Source: Ceratodon purpureus
Lineage: Eukaryota; Streptophyta; Bryopsida; Pseudoditrichales; Ditrichaceae
Direction of reading: 5' to 3'
DNA: 64,000 bases
NCBI GenBank assembly: GCA_014871385.1
Contig: CM026422.1
Span: 18,468,096-18,532,095 of the forward strand
Below the pieces are notes generated by a model. That model worked only from the letters and a program-made list of their open reading frames with translations, searched no databases and was not told the origin of the DNA. Of the stretch, positions 11,306 to 22,233 are shown piece after piece; position 1 is the stretch's first letter, and each line of letters begins with the position of its first letter. Made by a program: the position numbers and the translations under genes.

Positions 11306-11523
11306 CTTCCTCTGTCTCACTAAAAGAACATGGTTTGCTAATAATAACAAATTTGAGGGTAGTTTTAAATTTAAAAATAAATTGGACAAATTTAGATATA
11401 AGTATCCAAATTTTGAAATAAGTGGCCAAATTTAAAAACAATTTGGCCAAATTTAGAAACCACTCTTTTTTTTTGAGACAGATTATTTTACTAAACCATG
11501 CTTTTTTAGTGAGATGGAGGGAG
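11306..11523. mobile_element. Stowaway-like (Tc1/mariner) MITE
   Basis: A 218-bp non-coding element flanked by TA on both sides (11304-11305 and 11524-11525). The left end starts CTTCCTCTGTCTCACTAAAA; the reverse complement of the right end starts CTCCCTCCATCTCACTAAAA. The inverted similarity continues inward over about 35 bp through a CATGGTTT block. A TA target site plus CTCCCTCYGT-type termini is the signature of plant Stowaway elements. It has no coding capacity and is presumably mobilised in trans. Confidence 0.85.
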
Positions 11524-11966
11524 TATGTATTAATTTTTGTAGTTATTTTTTCAATAATCACTTACAATTATTATTAAAATGCTTATTTAAATATACTTAA
11601 ATAGTGATCAAATCATCAATGAAGAAGATTTTTTAATGTATACATACATAGGAGAATAAAATGGAAACATTATATAATCAAAAGTCATTTATATCACTTT
11701 AACATCAAATCTAAATCTAATAGGAGTATTTATATTGGATATGTTTCTTGCATTTTTAGCAAATATTTTTTAATTAATTTTAAATTGTTGATACACTATT
11801 GAAGAATATGATGAACTTTGGAATTTTTAAAAATCTAAATAATAGTGAACTATTATTGGTTTGTATTATGCATGAAATACTATTAAAATCAGAGAGAGGA
11901 TTCTACATCAAGCTTAACTGTATAAAGATCAATTTCTAATTGGCCACTTCAAAAAGGTTGGAATTA

Positions 11967-11970
<4 letters not shown>

Positions 11971-12008
<38 letters not shown>
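11971..12008. repeat. (AT)n microsatellite
   Basis: About 18 tandem AT dinucleotides. Confidence 0.95.
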
Positions 12009-12011
<3 letters not shown>

Positions 12012-12944
12012 ATTCGTAGACTCCACGTTTAAACCAAGTTTTGAAAGTTGATGGCAACATTATCATCAAATCAATACATGATGTTTTTAAATCAAAGCTA
12101 TAAGAATTTATTAAATGTCAAATTATATTATTATTAAATTCACTAAAAATACTCCATGTTTAATCTTATTATTATTACTAATATTTGAAGATTTTTTTCT
12201 ATAAAAATCATGGCAATTTAGATTCTAAAGATCGAAGAGTGTGTTGATGGATATGAATATATTTGCTTCCGAATTCCATAAATGTAAATATAAGTCAATA
12301 TCTCAATTTCTAATTTCAGCAAAAATTCAGTAAAAATAACCTTAAATAGGTTAGAAATAACAAAACATTACAAAACTACTTAATTCTTTTTCTTCATAAT
12401 TTTTTTATTTTTATGTTTTTATTTTTAGAATTAGTATAAAGCAAATCTGCTATGGTACTACGGTACTCACTCTAGAAAAAAAGAGCTTGAGAAGATCCAA
12501 ATGTCATCACATGGGAACTTGAAAACTTGTACAGAGAACAACACCATAGGGAACACTTTTCATTTGACTGCACATCTTTGTTGTGAACGAAGAGGGATTT
12601 TTAACAAATTAATAATTTAAACCTCTATCCATTTAATTCTTAAAGATTATCATAATGAAAATTCTTGTTAGATATGGTTTTCAGCAAGTCTTTTATAGTT
12701 TGAAAAAAAAAAAAAACAATTCCACAAATCTTCATATCAAACACTGTTGACTTGGGATCTGAAGCAGTAGATTAGAGGGATAAGAAAACTCTAGGGGAGC
12801 AGTAAAACTGTTGTTACTGGGAGGGGGAGGGGAAGTAAACTGTTAGTAACTGCCTTGGCCTGTAGTAACTCTGTTTTGGATGAAAACTACTAGAGGAAAG
12901 AAATATGTCAGTTGGATGAAATCTGGTGGATAGATGAAAATTAG

Positions 12945-13003
12945 TGGCGGCTAGGGTTTAGGAGGTGGCGGCTAGGGTTCAGGCGGCGACGGCTAGGGTT
13001 TTG
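12945..13003 (+). promoter_or_regulatory. Triple GGCTAGGGTTT (telo-box) direct repeat
   Basis: Three near-copies of GGCGGCTAGGGTTT (the third reads GACGGCTAGGGTTT) spaced about 20 bp apart. TAGGGTTT is the plant telo-box motif, often found in promoters of translation and growth genes. It lies about 500 bp upstream of the ORF at 13495 and supports a promoter or leader there. Confidence 0.45.
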
Positions 13004-13405
13004 GAAAAGACTATAAGGAAGAGGTTGTCATAACCCATTTACTCTTTTTTTTTCTCTCTCATAGTTCAGAGCTCTCAGATGGTAGTGGGTGTGTGGAATT
13101 AGTAGGTAGGATAGGTTGTTGGACACCAGTAGGAAGCAGGATATTGTGCGGATTTGCAGCAATTTATAGAAAGAAGTTGATGAGAATTGTGTGTAAATGT
13201 ATGGAGGTGCAAATTTTAGGGATTTGAGGGACAAGAAAGTCAATTCGTCTAGTGGGTGTTGTAGATCTGGTGTAATAACTAGTGGTATGGTAGATCAGAC
13301 CAAGAGGAGTAAGAATATGTATCAGATCTGAGAACTATGTTTGAGTAGATCAAATCAAGCTCCAAGGCTTCTACTGTAGCTTCTATTGGAGTGTCCACTA
13401 GGACT

Positions 13406-13423
13406 AAGAGAGAGAGAGAGAGA
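13406..13423. repeat. (GA)n microsatellite
   Basis: About nine GA dinucleotides some 70 bp upstream of the ORF at 13495. GA tracts are common in plant 5' leaders. Confidence 0.85.
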
Positions 13424-13494
13424 CTGGCTTAAAAGTCGAGCTTAACTTAGTTAGCATTGGTTCACAGTTTTAGGAGAAAAGTAGCACATTAAAG

Positions 13495-14052
13495 ATGTCG
13501 TCTCGACAGAGAGCACGTCGGCAGCCACCCCGTCGTGTTCCCGTCGGACAATCCATAGCGAGGCGTCAGCGTCGACCTCCCGCAATATTAGAGGCCCCCG
13601 TCACGTGGGCTGAGATATTGGAATTGCTGCCACCTCTTCCACCTGATGTCTTGGAAATGATAAGAAGAAGGTGGGACCCTCCTGTGAATTGGGCTCGGCG
13701 ATCGGAATCTGCTCGAGAAGAAGAGAATGAGCGCCGGAGGAGGCGAAGGGCTCGGCGGCAAGCAAGAGTCCAGTTGGGTTTTAATTGCCGAATCGTACGG
13801 ACTCTACCGTGCATATGTTCAGAGGGACGAATTGGGATAACCTGCGGGCTGCCGCTCAACTGCCCGAATACTAGAAGGCCAGTAAAGATCCACTTCCAGC
13901 GAGGCACCGATGAGCGAGGGCGCGAAATTGCTATAATGATGTACGAGATGATGGGTGGAGATCACGCTGGTGATGATTACGAGGTCTCCGCGGACGAGTA
14001 CCATCCCCGTAGCACTGAAACATCATCAGAGGAGAGCGATGTCAGTGTATAA
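13495..14052 (+). CDS. Arg-rich protein with Cys cluster, unknown function
   Basis: A single-exon ORF of 185 residues. Residues 1-30 and 67-92 are very rich in Arg (a run of RRRRRR near 80-86), suggesting nuclear localisation or nucleic-acid binding. Residues 98-123 hold five Cys (98, 106, 108, 117, 123), a possible metal site. Residues 150-185 are acidic and Ser/Glu-rich. The ORF is GC-richer than its surroundings, and GA and telo-box motifs precede it. No family is recognised. It may be a lineage-specific gene or a domesticated transposon or virus-like fragment; a chance ORF cannot be excluded. Confidence 0.5.
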   Translation: MSSRQRARRQPPRRVPVGQSIARRQRRPPAILEAPVTWAEILELLPPLPPDVLEMIRRRWDPPVNWARRSESAREEENERRRRRRARRQARVQLGFNCRIVRTLPCICSEGRIGITCGLPLNCPNTRRPVKIHFQRGTDERGREIAIMMYEMMGGDHAGDDYEVSADEYHPRSTETSSEESDVSV

Positions 14053-14636
14053 GCAGGTAAGTGTTTTTTTGGTAACATATTGTAAAGTATGCTTTTATAG
14101 GAACTGTGACCTTGTGTCTTGCAGGAATATAAATTGCTATGGTAAGCAATAAAGTGGACACGATTAGTGTATGCGTAGAAAAGCATGTCCACAACTTTGT
14201 TGACGGTGGCAGGGCAGTGCCAACTTGAAATCGAAGCTCTTTGCATCGAAGACTTTGCAAATTTGTATATTTAATTTGTGATATATCCATTAGTATACTT
14301 TGATACTTTGATATATTCAAATGTGTAAGTAAAATTGATGTTTTGGCACTAAAAGTAAATTTGATGTTTTGCATTCAAATGGATATTTGGCACTTAAAGA
14401 ATGTCATGTTGTACCATAGGACACAGAGCACAAAAATTATATCATAAAAATTGTCGTAACATAACACTTCAAAAAACAATTTGTTCTCTCCCACCACGTT
14501 ATGGACTTTACTTCACGAACTTGCAAACCCCTTTCCATTCTGAAAACATGACATTTACTTAAAGTATCCCACAGTCAATAAGTGTGTAATAATGGTGGAG
14601 CCCCTTTAGGATGATGGACAAGTCTTGAATTAAAGC
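14053..14636. other. Intergenic, no gene seen
   Basis: AT-rich DNA downstream of the Arg-rich ORF. It presumably includes its 3' UTR. No other feature is supported. Confidence 0.5.
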
Positions 14637-15259
14637 ATGGTTGGTGCACCTAAAACCACCAAATATTTTTGGCATTGCTAAATTCAAAAAAAATATGACT
14701 AATTTTTTATTTTTTTTACTAGGATTCCTAAAAATTGCAACATCCAATTCGCATTTGTCAATTTTATAAAAAATTCTAAAGTGGAAAGTATCTTGTCACC
14801 TGTATATCACATACAATTTCCTAATTTCACACTTCATTGTTCCTAAATTCTGCTCATGAGCTAACCAAAAATCTTCAAATCCTTGGTGTAAAAACATAAC
14901 CTAGATAGTAGCAAAAATGAGACTAATGTACCCAATTATTATGTATAATTGAGAATCTAAATGTGACCTTGATAGTATCCAAAACCGCATTGGCGCAACT
15001 GAAAACCATAGTGGGGCCCATGTACCAACCAACCTCTCCAATGTTTTTACACTTCTTCCTTTTATAATATCAATGAGTCATCACACCAACTTTAGTTCTA
15101 TCCAAATATGGGCCCACCATCATCCAAAACCGCATTGCTACATACCAAATATATGCACCAGTCTCCCAAATCACGGAATTCGGCTCTAGAAGTGGCGATT
15201 ATAGATTAGGTCAAACAAATCATTTTAGGGGGTGTGGTGGTTTTAGTTGCACCAACCAT
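14637..15259. mobile_element. Inverted-repeat element (MITE-like), about 620 bp
   Basis: The ends are inverted copies of one 25-bp sequence that begins ATGGTTGGTGCA and ends CTAAAACCACCA, with one mismatch (C versus A) between the two ends. They occupy 14637-14661 and 15235-15259. The interior is non-coding and AT-rich. I see no clear target-site duplication, so the superfamily is unassigned. Confidence 0.65.
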
Positions 15260-15603
15260 ACATAGCAAACCACAACGTTCTTGGCTCCTCATAAAATTGC
15301 TTCTCCTTCCTGCATGTTATTTATTTTTTAGTGTTTGGTGTAACACAAAGTTAGTTTTACCTATAGCATTGAATGTGCGGTTCATTTTAGTAATTTTGAT
15401 ATTTTAACAAAACCAAGGATCCCAAATTAGTTCAAGGGGACCCATGTAGGTAATTTTATGTAATTCATTATATATATAATCAACAAAATATTTACAAAGA
15501 GTATTTTGTCCCCTTCAATGAATGCTTTTGTTGGTGGATCTCATCATTAAAATGACGGTAAGGTTTATCCTAAGAGTATAGCACATCATCAGTATCCATC
15601 TAA

Positions 15604-16023
15604 GAGCATCCCTAATCGTCTCGCTAAGTACACACGCTAATGGAATTAGCGGGCCCTCCGCCAAAAAAATTGCTCTAATAGCCTCTCCATCGTCCTTGCT
15701 ATCCTCGCGAGCCACGGCAAACATGCCCCGCTTTTCTCTATATGAAGGGAGATAATTTCAATGCTCCAAAACCAATCAATGGTTGCTTCTGCCCAAGCAT
15801 ACGCCGGGATCCGAAGGACCACAAAGGGGCCCAGAGCCACATCGCGAATTTCAAGGCCGGCGCAGCCGATCCCCAAGTGACAAGACAACACGAGGCTTGA
15901 TCTCGGGACCTTTAACCGCAGAGCCATTGAGGCTTCTGCTCGCCACAATTGCGCGCTGCTATGTGAAGAGCTTGCCAAGTGCCCTTGAAAGGACTAATCG
16001 ATGGTGGACAACTGCGGATGCTC
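15604..16023. mobile_element. PIF/Harbinger (Tourist-like) MITE
   Basis: A 420-bp element with termini GAGCATCCCTAATCG and, on the other strand, GAGCATCCGCAGTTG. It is flanked by TAA on both sides (15601-15603 and 16024-16026). A 3-bp TAA/TTA duplication with GAGCATC-type ends is typical of Tourist-like elements. The interior is GC-richer than the surroundings and non-coding. Confidence 0.75.
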
Positions 16024-16358
16024 TAACCTTCTTGACAACACAATTCACTTCAATTACTGCTATTGGATGATATTATTTTTAGTAAATCAGTGCAAAATGT
16101 AATTTTATCACCCTGACTATAGGTGGTTGGAATCATTGTACACTTCTTTTATTAATATAAATTTGTACATGAGTAATAAGAGTTAAATACTGTGAAAGAT
16201 GACCAAGTAACCATCTCTCTATAAGTGGTAATGGTTAACAAAGCCTAAGATTTAATTTGAACTATATTATGATCTTTTGATGTTTATTTTCTGAACACTT
16301 CAATATATGTACAGTTTGCGACCGATTCATACATTTTTGAAATTATATAAGAAACGGA

Positions 16359-16396
16359 ATAAATAGATAAATAGATAAATAGATAAATAGATAAAT
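16359..16396. repeat. (ATAGATAA)n microsatellite
   Basis: About four to five tandem copies of an 8-bp AGATAAAT unit. Confidence 0.9.
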
Positions 16397-16399
16397 ATG

Positions 16400-19300
16400 T
16401 AAATTAATTAATAAATGGCACTTGTAGATATGAGAGGAACAAACTCTTATCTCTCACCTTCTATGGAAGAACCAAACTGGTAAAAATAGAATTTTTGGAC
16501 CCTATCATCAAAAATCCAATCTAACCTTAAAACTCAATTTCTATGCAATTTAGCAGATGCATTCGATGATTTTTCCACGGAAGATGAGATCTACAACAAA
16601 GGCAGAGCAACCCAAAATCAATAATGCACCCATAGCTGATTTATCGAATATCCTGTGAATAAAATTAAACCATTTTCTTGGCTTTTGTTTCAAGCAGTTC
16701 TTTTAGCTCCCTAATAGTTTATGCATCTAAATTTGAAATGGTGAATGAAAATTATAAATAAGACTTCATTCATTGAGGCACTGTTGTAAACCAAAAATAA
16801 ATAAAAAATAATATTCTGTGAAAATTGTATTTTGTGAAAAAATGATTTTATACATATATATGTGCTTTGTAGAAAGAAGATGGTATGTGGATTCTCTATG
16901 CTTTGTTTCATCATGTTATGATTCACCATAATTTCTAAGAATTTAGTTTAATAATACTCTTTTTGAAATAAATGTGTGATATGAAACAATCAATTTTTAT
17001 ACTTTTAAAATCACCGAGTTTGCTTAGTTGCATTTTAATCCATGACGACATATTTTGTTCACACATCCAACTATATAGATTAGTCTAAAATTAACAATCT
17101 ACATCTTTAATTCATTCATTGACTTGAAGATCTTCCTTCTTAAATATATTTTGTTATAGGTCCATCCAATTTTGGAATTTAGGAAAAAGATTATTCCTCT
17201 AAGGTTTAAAAGACATTCATGGATAAGAATCCATCGAATATAAACTAATGTGAGATGGCCTAAGACTACAACAATACCAAATGCAATTTTTCTGCAAGCA
17301 TTGCATAAAGCAATTTTTATTGAATAAGAATAAGGTTTGAAGAACAATCATGCAACTAAAGTCGGTAATCTTTGATTAAAATGAAATTGGTTATGAGTTT
17401 TTAGAAGGGCTTGGAGCAAAATCTCCATGAATGTTAATAGATCAATCCATTTTGCACGTAATCAGCAATCAATAATTGCTATTTATTGTTACAAAACCAA
17501 TTCAAATCCATTCACAAACCACCATAATAAAATCTATAATCAACACATATTTTATTTTAAGAACATGAATTTTTATTTTTTATTTTTTATTTTTTATTAC
17601 CACTACACTTTCACCAAATTGCATAAAATTCCTAAGCTTAACCACAATTCTCTCATCCATTATCACTACAACTTTAATTTGGTGGTTATTGAATATGTTC
17701 TTGGCAATTCTAGACATTATTTAGCTAAGGCTTATGGATCAATGATGTTGATAGAATACTTTACCTTAGATTCCTTGTTGACTTGTCCCAATAGTCTTTC
17801 TCAAAATCCTTAAAATAGTTTAGTTTAAGAAGAATCAAATGGTCTTAATCCCTAAATGCCTAAACAACCAAAAACTCGTTGATATTATTCTTTCAAGTTC
17901 CATAACTATCATCCAAATCACAAATTTTCATCAATTTTTTAATTTGTTTAATTTTTTTTATTCTTTATTTTTAATGTTGTAAAGTTGTGAAAAGTCTATC
18001 TAATTTTATTGATAATTTCTCTCAATAATAATCTCATAAATTTTGGTGCCTCCTTAAAGTCTAAAAGATCAATACTGTGTGTATATTCAAAAACTTCTAA
18101 CTAGAGCCAGCTGAAACACAATTTTGACTCTTGGAATGATCTTTTTTGCATTTGAAGTAATTTAATGAAATGTAGCTTGGAAAAAAAAAATTCCAGTCCA
18201 ATTTGAAATTTTGAAAAATCTCTAAAATTGAGTGATTTGTAGCTGGTATAAAATGAAGGGGTATAACCATGGTTACTTCTTGATTTTCCACAATTTTAGG
18301 TTTTTTCAACATATTTTTGAATCAAAGCATAATTTTTGAGTACATTAACTAATATAAGGTTTTTGGTTGTCATATACATCTATGGCAAATATTTCATAAT
18401 GTTTTAGTATAAACTACATTTGATATGAATGTTCTTTGTTTGTGTTGATTTGAAAATTACATTAATTACATGATGAAACCATTAGTTATGATAAAATTAT
18501 TGTTTATAAATAACATGTGTATCTAGCTAAGAAAAATTTAAAATATTTTAAATTATTTATAGTAGCCAAATAGAGCATCTCGAATTGAAGATTATTTGGT
18601 TAAGTTCAACTTCCATTAGGTTCTCACCTATGTCTGTTTGGGTCATCATCCGAAGTCTCTGGGTGATGGACTTACTACACCGGAATTGCAGTAAAAATTC
18701 GGGTTCCATAATTTAGCATATTTGATACTATACAGCTGGGTAAATTGCCTTATATTTGCAAGAGTATATAAGGCATGCTCATGTGCAAGTTGCAGTCTTC
18801 ACCATTCATTAGTATCAACAACTTGTTAAATTGGTCATTCTATTTCATTCTCATGCTGACAACACTGTTAAGCAGGCATACTGACAAGCAATTTTTAGCA
18901 ACCTCCATGTTCCGGGGTTCCCAAATTGCATCCCATCCATATCACCTCCCTTCTATAATTGACAACAAGTGCATAACCCTCACGTTTATTGCAAAAAACA
19001 ACCTCCTCTCTCTATCTCTCTCCCAATTGTGATGAGCAAAAGTGTCCAAGCTGCACTGAGTGCATTCACACAACTTAACCACCAGCGCTTTTGTGTGCCC
19101 CTTTTTTCCTATCTTCCTTCATAATACGGTTTCCTTTTACATTATTATACACATGAACTGAATTCATTCACAACTGAATGACAGCGTACTTTCACACAAG
19201 AAACATGTTCGAGCACCTCAACCTCTGTCTGACTCTGATTGACCCCAACAATACCCTGCTTTCCTGGAATACTGACCAAGACTTCACCTACACAAATACC

Positions 19301-19532
19301 ACACTCAAAACATGGGTCCAAATTGCTCCAAACCACGGCATCACCCACTGGCATACTTATGCTGCCATACTCTTCCCCGTTCATACACCACAGTTATTAA
19401 TATTCCCTCAGCAGTAATATCCCTCACAAAAAGTCTCACCATCAAGTCAGTCGAGACCCTTCATGTAAGGGTCACTTCACACTATGGACCACTAAGATTG
19501 GCAAAGAGAACTATTTATTTCCATGGTGATAA
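16400..19532. other. AT-rich intergenic region
   Basis: No gene recognised. It includes a TTTTTTA heptamer repeat at 17569-17598 and scattered A/T runs. Open frames near 17.4 kb and 19.2 kb have no family signature or splice support. Confidence 0.6.
17569..17598. repeat. (TTTTTTA)n microsatellite
   Basis: About four tandem heptamers. Confidence 0.9.
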
Positions 19533-19791
19533 CGTAGCTTACTAGCAGCTTTGTCCAAAAACAATTCTTAAAATAGTAATTTTTAGAAAATTATGAAGTT
19601 AAAAAAAAAACGAAATTAGAATAAATTAATTTTTGCAATATTTTGTTGGTTCTAAGCCATTTAAGGTCATTTTTACTGATTTTGGGCTAAAACACAAAAA
19701 TTGAGAAATTCAATTTCCAAGAGACGAACATCATTTTTCCAAAATAATTAAATATTCGCCGGTGTAGGTTCGAAGCTGCTAGTAAGCTACG
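19533..19791. mobile_element. MITE-like element with 21-bp terminal inverted repeats
   Basis: A 259-bp segment. The left end is CGTAGCTTACTAGCAGCTT and the right end is its reverse complement; the two match at 20 of 21 positions. The interior is AT-rich and non-coding. No clear target-site duplication was found, so the family is unassigned. Confidence 0.65.
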
Positions 19792-20379
19792 GTAGCTTTT
19801 GGCCTAGACTCTGATCATGAAAATCAAAAACCATTTTGCAAGGGCCTTTGTTATTTCATTAAGTGTAAAATGGATTTGAACCATGACAAATATGAAATGT
19901 GGGGTGATCTTATGATCTTGGTCCCCATTAAATTGACCTCTTCGGATCAACCCTTTGAATATCAATTGGACCAAAGAACATTATCCATCAAATAGAAAAT
20001 AACACATTTATCCAACTCCAATTCCCATGGTCAATCTCTTTCGAAGATAGTGGAAACTGAACTCAAACTAAAACGGTTATTTAAACCAATAGCAAATTTT
20101 ACACCATTGTAGTCAATCTTTCTAGTCCATAGTGCAAAGCGTCCCTTAGTAACAAACCACACCATCCCCTACACCCTAAAACCTTCCCCACACAAATGGA
20201 TTGAGTAGAAACTAAATTATTCCCCCAATTTCCGGCAACAAAAAGGAGAAGAGAAAACTCCGTGCCCCAAGTCAGTCAATCATTCACAGAATCGAATTTT
20301 ACTGTGGCCCCTCCCACTTCCCTGATTGCCATCTGCGATCCGACGCGGCGTCCACCTCAGATTTTAGCAGCCACGACGA
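19792..20379. other. Intergenic, becoming GC-rich near 20.3 kb
   Basis: No gene seen until the GC-rich block that starts near 20.29 kb, which is probably the promoter of the transcription unit ending at about 22.4 kb. Confidence 0.45.
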
Positions 20380-20590
20380 ATGGCGCACGTCCTCCCTAGA
20401 TCCGACATGGCAGCCACCTCGGATCTCACCCTGTCGGGCCCAATGAGGCGTCGTCTCTCTCCTTTCGGAACGCATGCGCGCGGGTGGCCAGAGCTTGCTT
20501 ATAACGGAGCTTTCCTCCGGGAAGGACTCGCATTGCCGGGCCATCGTCGTCTTCATTGCGCTCTGCTTGCTCTCGCCGGCAAGCATCCAG
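20380..20590 (+). other. Likely 5' leader exon of the small basic protein gene
   Basis: A GC-rich block followed by a good donor (CATCCAG/GTACGC at 20590/20591). An ATG at 20380 opens a frame of about 70 codons to the donor. That frame does not join in phase with the coding exon at 21970, so I read this as a noncoding leader or an upstream ORF. Further leader exons between 20.6 and 21.97 kb are possible. Confidence 0.35.
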
Positions 20591-21996
20591 GTACGCGGAC
20601 TGCACTTCTCATCACATCTTCTTGTACTATGCATCTGCTCAATGTGATTAGTGTCGTGGAGTTTAGTGCAGCGGATTCGGCGTAGTGGCTGGTGAGTTTG
20701 ATCTTGCATTGTGGAGGTTCTTTGTGCTCCAAGCGACAGAGAGTGCAGTGCCCTGGAGAGGTTTATGTGTAGCGGCTGATGATCGTAGTCTCGCAGTTTG
20801 GAGGTTTCTTTGTAGATCGATTTCGTTGTGAACGTTCTTGGTAGGATCCTGCAGTGGTTTTTGACTGGTTATGGTTCTTTACGCTGAGTTGGTGGTGTAT
20901 AGAGTAGGTTCTTTCGTGGAGTTTAGTTTTTTTCTTCCTCGTTTCTTGGTTGCGTGAGCAGCCGAGGTGTTTGATATCCCTGGAAGTAGCGAGGTGTAGT
21001 GACTGAGCGTCTTCTTTGAGACCTCTATTGATATTCTTGATGTGATTCGGAGTAGCGATGAAGAGTGTTGTTCGCATTAGCGCAGGGTAGAGGTTACATC
21101 ACGTTTTACGCTGTAGCGTCTGTTGGTTGTAATCGGGTGATTACGTTCTTTGAGAAGACTGGGATCGACATTGTGAAGGTTCTTTGTAGATCTCTTTATC
21201 TTTTCTTCCGTTTTACCGTTTTTTTTCCTTAAGAGTGCCGGTCGCACAGGGTACGCTTGTTTTGGAGTTGATTGAGTTTCCGAGTTGATCTTATTGTATC
21301 GGCTTTGGTTTCCTGTTTGAGAGATTATTCGTTCACTGAGAGAGAGGGAAGAAGAGCGAAATTTGTTCCAGCGGGATCAGATGGACATTTGGACAGAACG
21401 ATTATTACAGAGTATGACGTAGAAGGTGAAGGTGATGCTTTACGGTGGACGATTTGTGTTAATGGATTGATCGTATGCCCAATGGAGGAGGCTCTTTTTC
21501 TTTTACCTCGCACATGTTGCAACAACTTGCACAGAATATTTGGATCCTTCCGTCTTGTCTATACCCGCCACAACTCGTCCTCGAAGTTCCTCGTTTGTAA
21601 TAGATTCGTCTACATAGCTCTAGTGATTTTGATTTGTGCGGCCTTCCAATTTTGTTTCGGTAAAGCTGGTATAATGTGGAGCGAAGTGCACGTTGTTCTT
21701 ACTCATAACACCTAGGAATGTACAATCGAGCCCTCGCTTCCTCCTACTTGTGATCTCATTGCATAATGTTCGTTTTTTGCTTGTCAATGAAGCTTTTGTC
21801 ATCTTACTGTTAGACATTTGTGTCCCTGTTGGCTGAAGCTTCCAAGAAACTTTCAGAGTTCAGTTGAAATATGTCAATCACGTATTCTGTGCTCAAGACA
21901 TTGTGAAGTGTTTTTTGGCAAGCCCGGTGATCGACGAACTGATTTCTTCTCGTTTTTCTTCTTCGACAGGCATATTCGGAGGCGTCAGTAACAAAG

Positions 21997-22233
21997 ATGT
22001 CTACTTACGAAAGGCAGGATTCAAACGGTTGGGCAGACCAATGGGATAAGCACTTCGACGAGGGAGGTCCCCCGGGAGGGCGAAAGAGAAGCAAGATGGC
22101 GAAGGTGAAGGCTGCAGCCACCACCAGTGTGGAGAAGACAATGAGCGCTGCCACTGTGAGCGCACAGAAGGTGAAATCGGGCACATCGACCAGCCTGCGT
22201 TGGATCAAGGATAAGGTTCAGCGAAAGAGGTGA
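21997..22233 (+). CDS. Small basic protein of 78 residues, conserved-looking, function unknown
   Basis: The ORF starts 27 nt inside an exon that begins at 21970, after a strong acceptor (TTCTTCGACAG). The N-terminus is DSNGWADQWDKHFDEGGPP, followed by a Lys/Ala/Thr amphipathic stretch (roughly 28-65) and a Trp-Ile-Lys-Asp-Lys ending (SLRWIKDKVQRKR). I associate this layout from memory with small plant proteins that end in W-I-K-x-K, without being able to name the family. An upstream frame in the same exon reads through with no ATG, so the start at 21997 is well supported. Confidence 0.6.
   Translation: MSTYERQDSNGWADQWDKHFDEGGPPGGRKRSKMAKVKAAATTSVEKTMSAATVSAQKVKSGTSTSLRWIKDKVQRKR

Larger units (their letters stand above)
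10707..12944. other. AT-rich intergenic region
   Basis: Strongly AT-rich DNA with no gene recognised. It contains the Stowaway-like MITE at 11306-11523 and an AT dinucleotide repeat at 11971-12008. Confidence 0.7.

Noticed and set aside
19178-19417. 79-codon plus frame
   Set aside because: No family signature, no splice or promoter support, and it overlaps equally long frames on both strands.
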